In this document: positions 40,628-41,604 of the stretch, in pieces | Layout: every line of letters starts with the position of its first letter | Numbering within the stretch: position 1 is the first letter of the stretch | Source: CBDBES01 sp965204465 | GTDB taxonomy: Bacteria; Spirochaetota; Leptospiria; Turneriellales; CBDBES01 | NCBI GenBank assembly: GCA_965204465.1 | Contig: CBDBES010000001.1 | Location: 1-41,604, forward strand | Length of the DNA: 41,604 bases | Direction of reading: 5' to 3' | Translations under genes and position numbers: made by a program | The notes under the pieces: generated by a model | Databases searched by the model: none | What the model was told of the DNA's origin: nothing | The model's input: only the letters and a program-made list of their open reading frames with translations

Positions 40628-41500
40628 ATGAAAAAAATTTTAATATTCTTGTTTTGCTTTGTTTTGTCTGGTGTATTAGGTATCCATGCTGACCAATTGG
40701 TAAAAGGCAAGAGTATTCTGCATAATGAAGACGGAGTTTTGTTCGGTATTTTTTTGAAGGAAGAGGACCTTGGCGGTTTATACATTTTAAATGATAAAGG
40801 CTTTATAGTTAGAATAAATGTAAATTTATTTAATCAAACAGTTATTGGCCTGGATGCAGATTCCTTTGTATATACTAAAAATCATTGTATGGGAACTCCC
40901 TACATTAAGACCGACGATTGGGACATAAATTATAGCAAAAAGAATGTCTTTGTTAGAAAAAGTAATAATGTATTGGATGATGAAGAATACTATCTTTTTA
41001 AAACAGATAAAAAGGGTAAAAATAGAACACCTTTACATGAGGCAAGTGGGAGCGGTCATACAGAGATAGCTAAATTACTCATTTCTAAAGGAGCAAAAAT
41101 AAATGTTAAAAATAAACGTGAATTTACACCTTTACATTGGGCAAGTGGGGGTGGTCATATAGAGATAGCTAAATTACTCATTTCTAAAGGAGCAAAAATA
41201 AATGTTAAGGATAAAGATGGAATTACACCTTTACATTTGGCAAGTTATGAAGGTCATACAGAGATAGCTAGATTACTGATCTCTAAAGGAGCAAAAATAA
41301 ATGCTAAGGATGAATATGGCTGGACTCCTTTACATTCAGCTGCGAATAAATGTCACTTTGCAATGGTAAAACTACTGATTAGAAAAAGGGCAAGAATTAA
41401 TATTGAAACAGAAAAGGGATACAGACCTTTAGACTTAGCCCAAAAACAATTGCTTGAGAAAGAAGAATGTGGACCAGTAATAAGATTGCTACAAAATTAG
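40628..41500 (+). CDS. Exported ankyrin-repeat protein
   Basis: 290 residues. I choose ATG 40628 because AGGAGG lies just before it and because a signal peptide then begins at residue 1 (MKKILIFLFCFVLSGVLGIHA, cleavage near 21). The ATG at 40583 would place 15 charged residues ahead of it. Residues ~22-125 form an unrecognised domain (GVLFGIFLKEEDLGGLYIL; FVYTKNHCMG). Four ankyrin repeats (about 131-265) follow with TPLHxAxxxGHxEIAKLLISKGAKIN. The ankyrin stack usually binds proteins. In other bacteria, secreted small ankyrin proteins accompany catalases or act as toxin-immunity factors; no partner is visible. A terminator-like hairpin follows at 41549. Confidence 0.88.
   Translation: MKKILIFLFCFVLSGVLGIHADQLVKGKSILHNEDGVLFGIFLKEEDLGGLYILNDKGFIVRINVNLFNQTVIGLDADSFVYTKNHCMGTPYIKTDDWDINYSKKNVFVRKSNNVLDDEEYYLFKTDKKGKNRTPLHEASGSGHTEIAKLLISKGAKINVKNKREFTPLHWASGGGHIEIAKLLISKGAKINVKDKDGITPLHLASYEGHTEIARLLISKGAKINAKDEYGWTPLHSAANKCHFAMVKLLIRKRARINIETEKGYRPLDLAQKQLLEKEECGPVIRLLQN
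41027..41422 (+). repeat. Four tandem 99-bp ankyrin-coding repeats
   Basis: The period is 99 bases (starts near 41027, 41126, 41225 and 41324). The first three units share long identical runs such as TTACTCATTTCTAAAGGAGC, and the fourth is more diverged. The DNA similarity suggests recent repeat gain. Confidence 0.85.
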
Positions 41501-41534
41501 ATCATTGCAAGGTTAATATAGATAGTAGCCTATA

Positions 41535-41577
41535 TTGAGCTTGGTTCCTTAAAGGGGAGACTCTTTATTTATTTTTT
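41535..41577 (+). terminator. Terminator-like GGGGA-hairpin motif, right copy (matches 32573-32618)
   Basis: AAAGGG-GAGA-CTCTTT (a stem with one G-T pair and a four-base loop) followed by a T-rich run. It lies 35-75 bases after the ankyrin stop and would end that transcript. The flanking TTGAGCTTGG and the hairpin are nearly the same as in the motif at 32573. Confidence 0.6.
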
Positions 41578-41604
41578 AGGTTATTATAGAATTTGCATTG
41601 ACAA

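Noticed and set aside
1..41604. tRNA, rRNA or riboswitch genes
   Set aside because: I saw no cloverleaf-like or rRNA-like segments and no recognisable riboswitch core in the upstream regions of ilvC, gyrB, lolA or pdhA. A covariance-model scan would be needed to exclude small RNAs.

Overview
The window is an AT-rich piece of a bacterial chromosome from a diderm that makes LPS: it carries gmhA (heptose synthesis), waaA (Kdo transfer), a LolA-like carrier, a TonB-dependent-receptor-like barrel and several putative lipoproteins. Relaxed lipoboxes (for example LLNC), the MBL-fold/cyclic-nucleotide protein and the general feel of the GyrB and HolA sequences suggest a spirochaete related to Leptospira. 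This is a moderate-confidence inference; there is no rRNA to settle it. The standard code applies: many well-bounded housekeeping genes stop at TGA and use TGG for Trp.

From 1 to about 32.5 kb the layout is mostly core. It runs: outer-membrane receptor (5' end cut by the window), ilvC, a PrsW-type membrane protease, holA, a DUF3467 gene, a complete IS481-like insertion sequence (5733-6944) with a 15-bp target duplication, a YHS-domain protein, a spondin-domain lipoprotein, gmhA, gyrB, a lolA-rodZ-pgsA-pgpA run, a YhaM-like HD nuclease, a divergent receiver-domain protein, a large lipoprotein with four lamin-tail domains, an MBL-DUF4129-DUF4350-pyrD operon, a DsbD-N/redoxin/MBL-cNMP operon and a pdhA-acyP-waaA-unknown operon. 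A zinc-less-looking MDR oxidoreductase closes the core part.

From about 32.6 to 41.6 kb the character changes to an accessory island. It holds an ORF6N gene with a frameshift, a type II restriction-modification pair, a ThsB-like TIR protein, a 5'-truncated VOC/PhnB fragment, an attC-like recombination site (36164-36245), a DUF2075 nuclease/ATPase gene enclosed by split inverted repeats, a second attC-like structure, a second TIR gene followed by a RipA-family fragment cut after 31 codons, an unknown two-gene remnant interrupted by TAA, and an ankyrin-repeat protein. Palindromic sites placed after genes, with matching core heptamers, suggest integron-type cassettes without an integrase in view.

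The most striking point is that both TIR genes stop at an in-frame TGA lying within the same C-terminal Trp-Thr-Trp motif, and in both the homologous tail continues in frame beyond it to a natural stop. Together with the frameshift, the truncations and the internal TAA, the simplest reading is an array of anti-phage genes in decay, next to an apparently intact restriction-modification pair and DUF2075 gene. Import from a TGA=Trp donor or stop-codon readthrough is the more exciting alternative. A pair of near-identical GGGGA-hairpin motifs (32573 and 41535) brackets the island.
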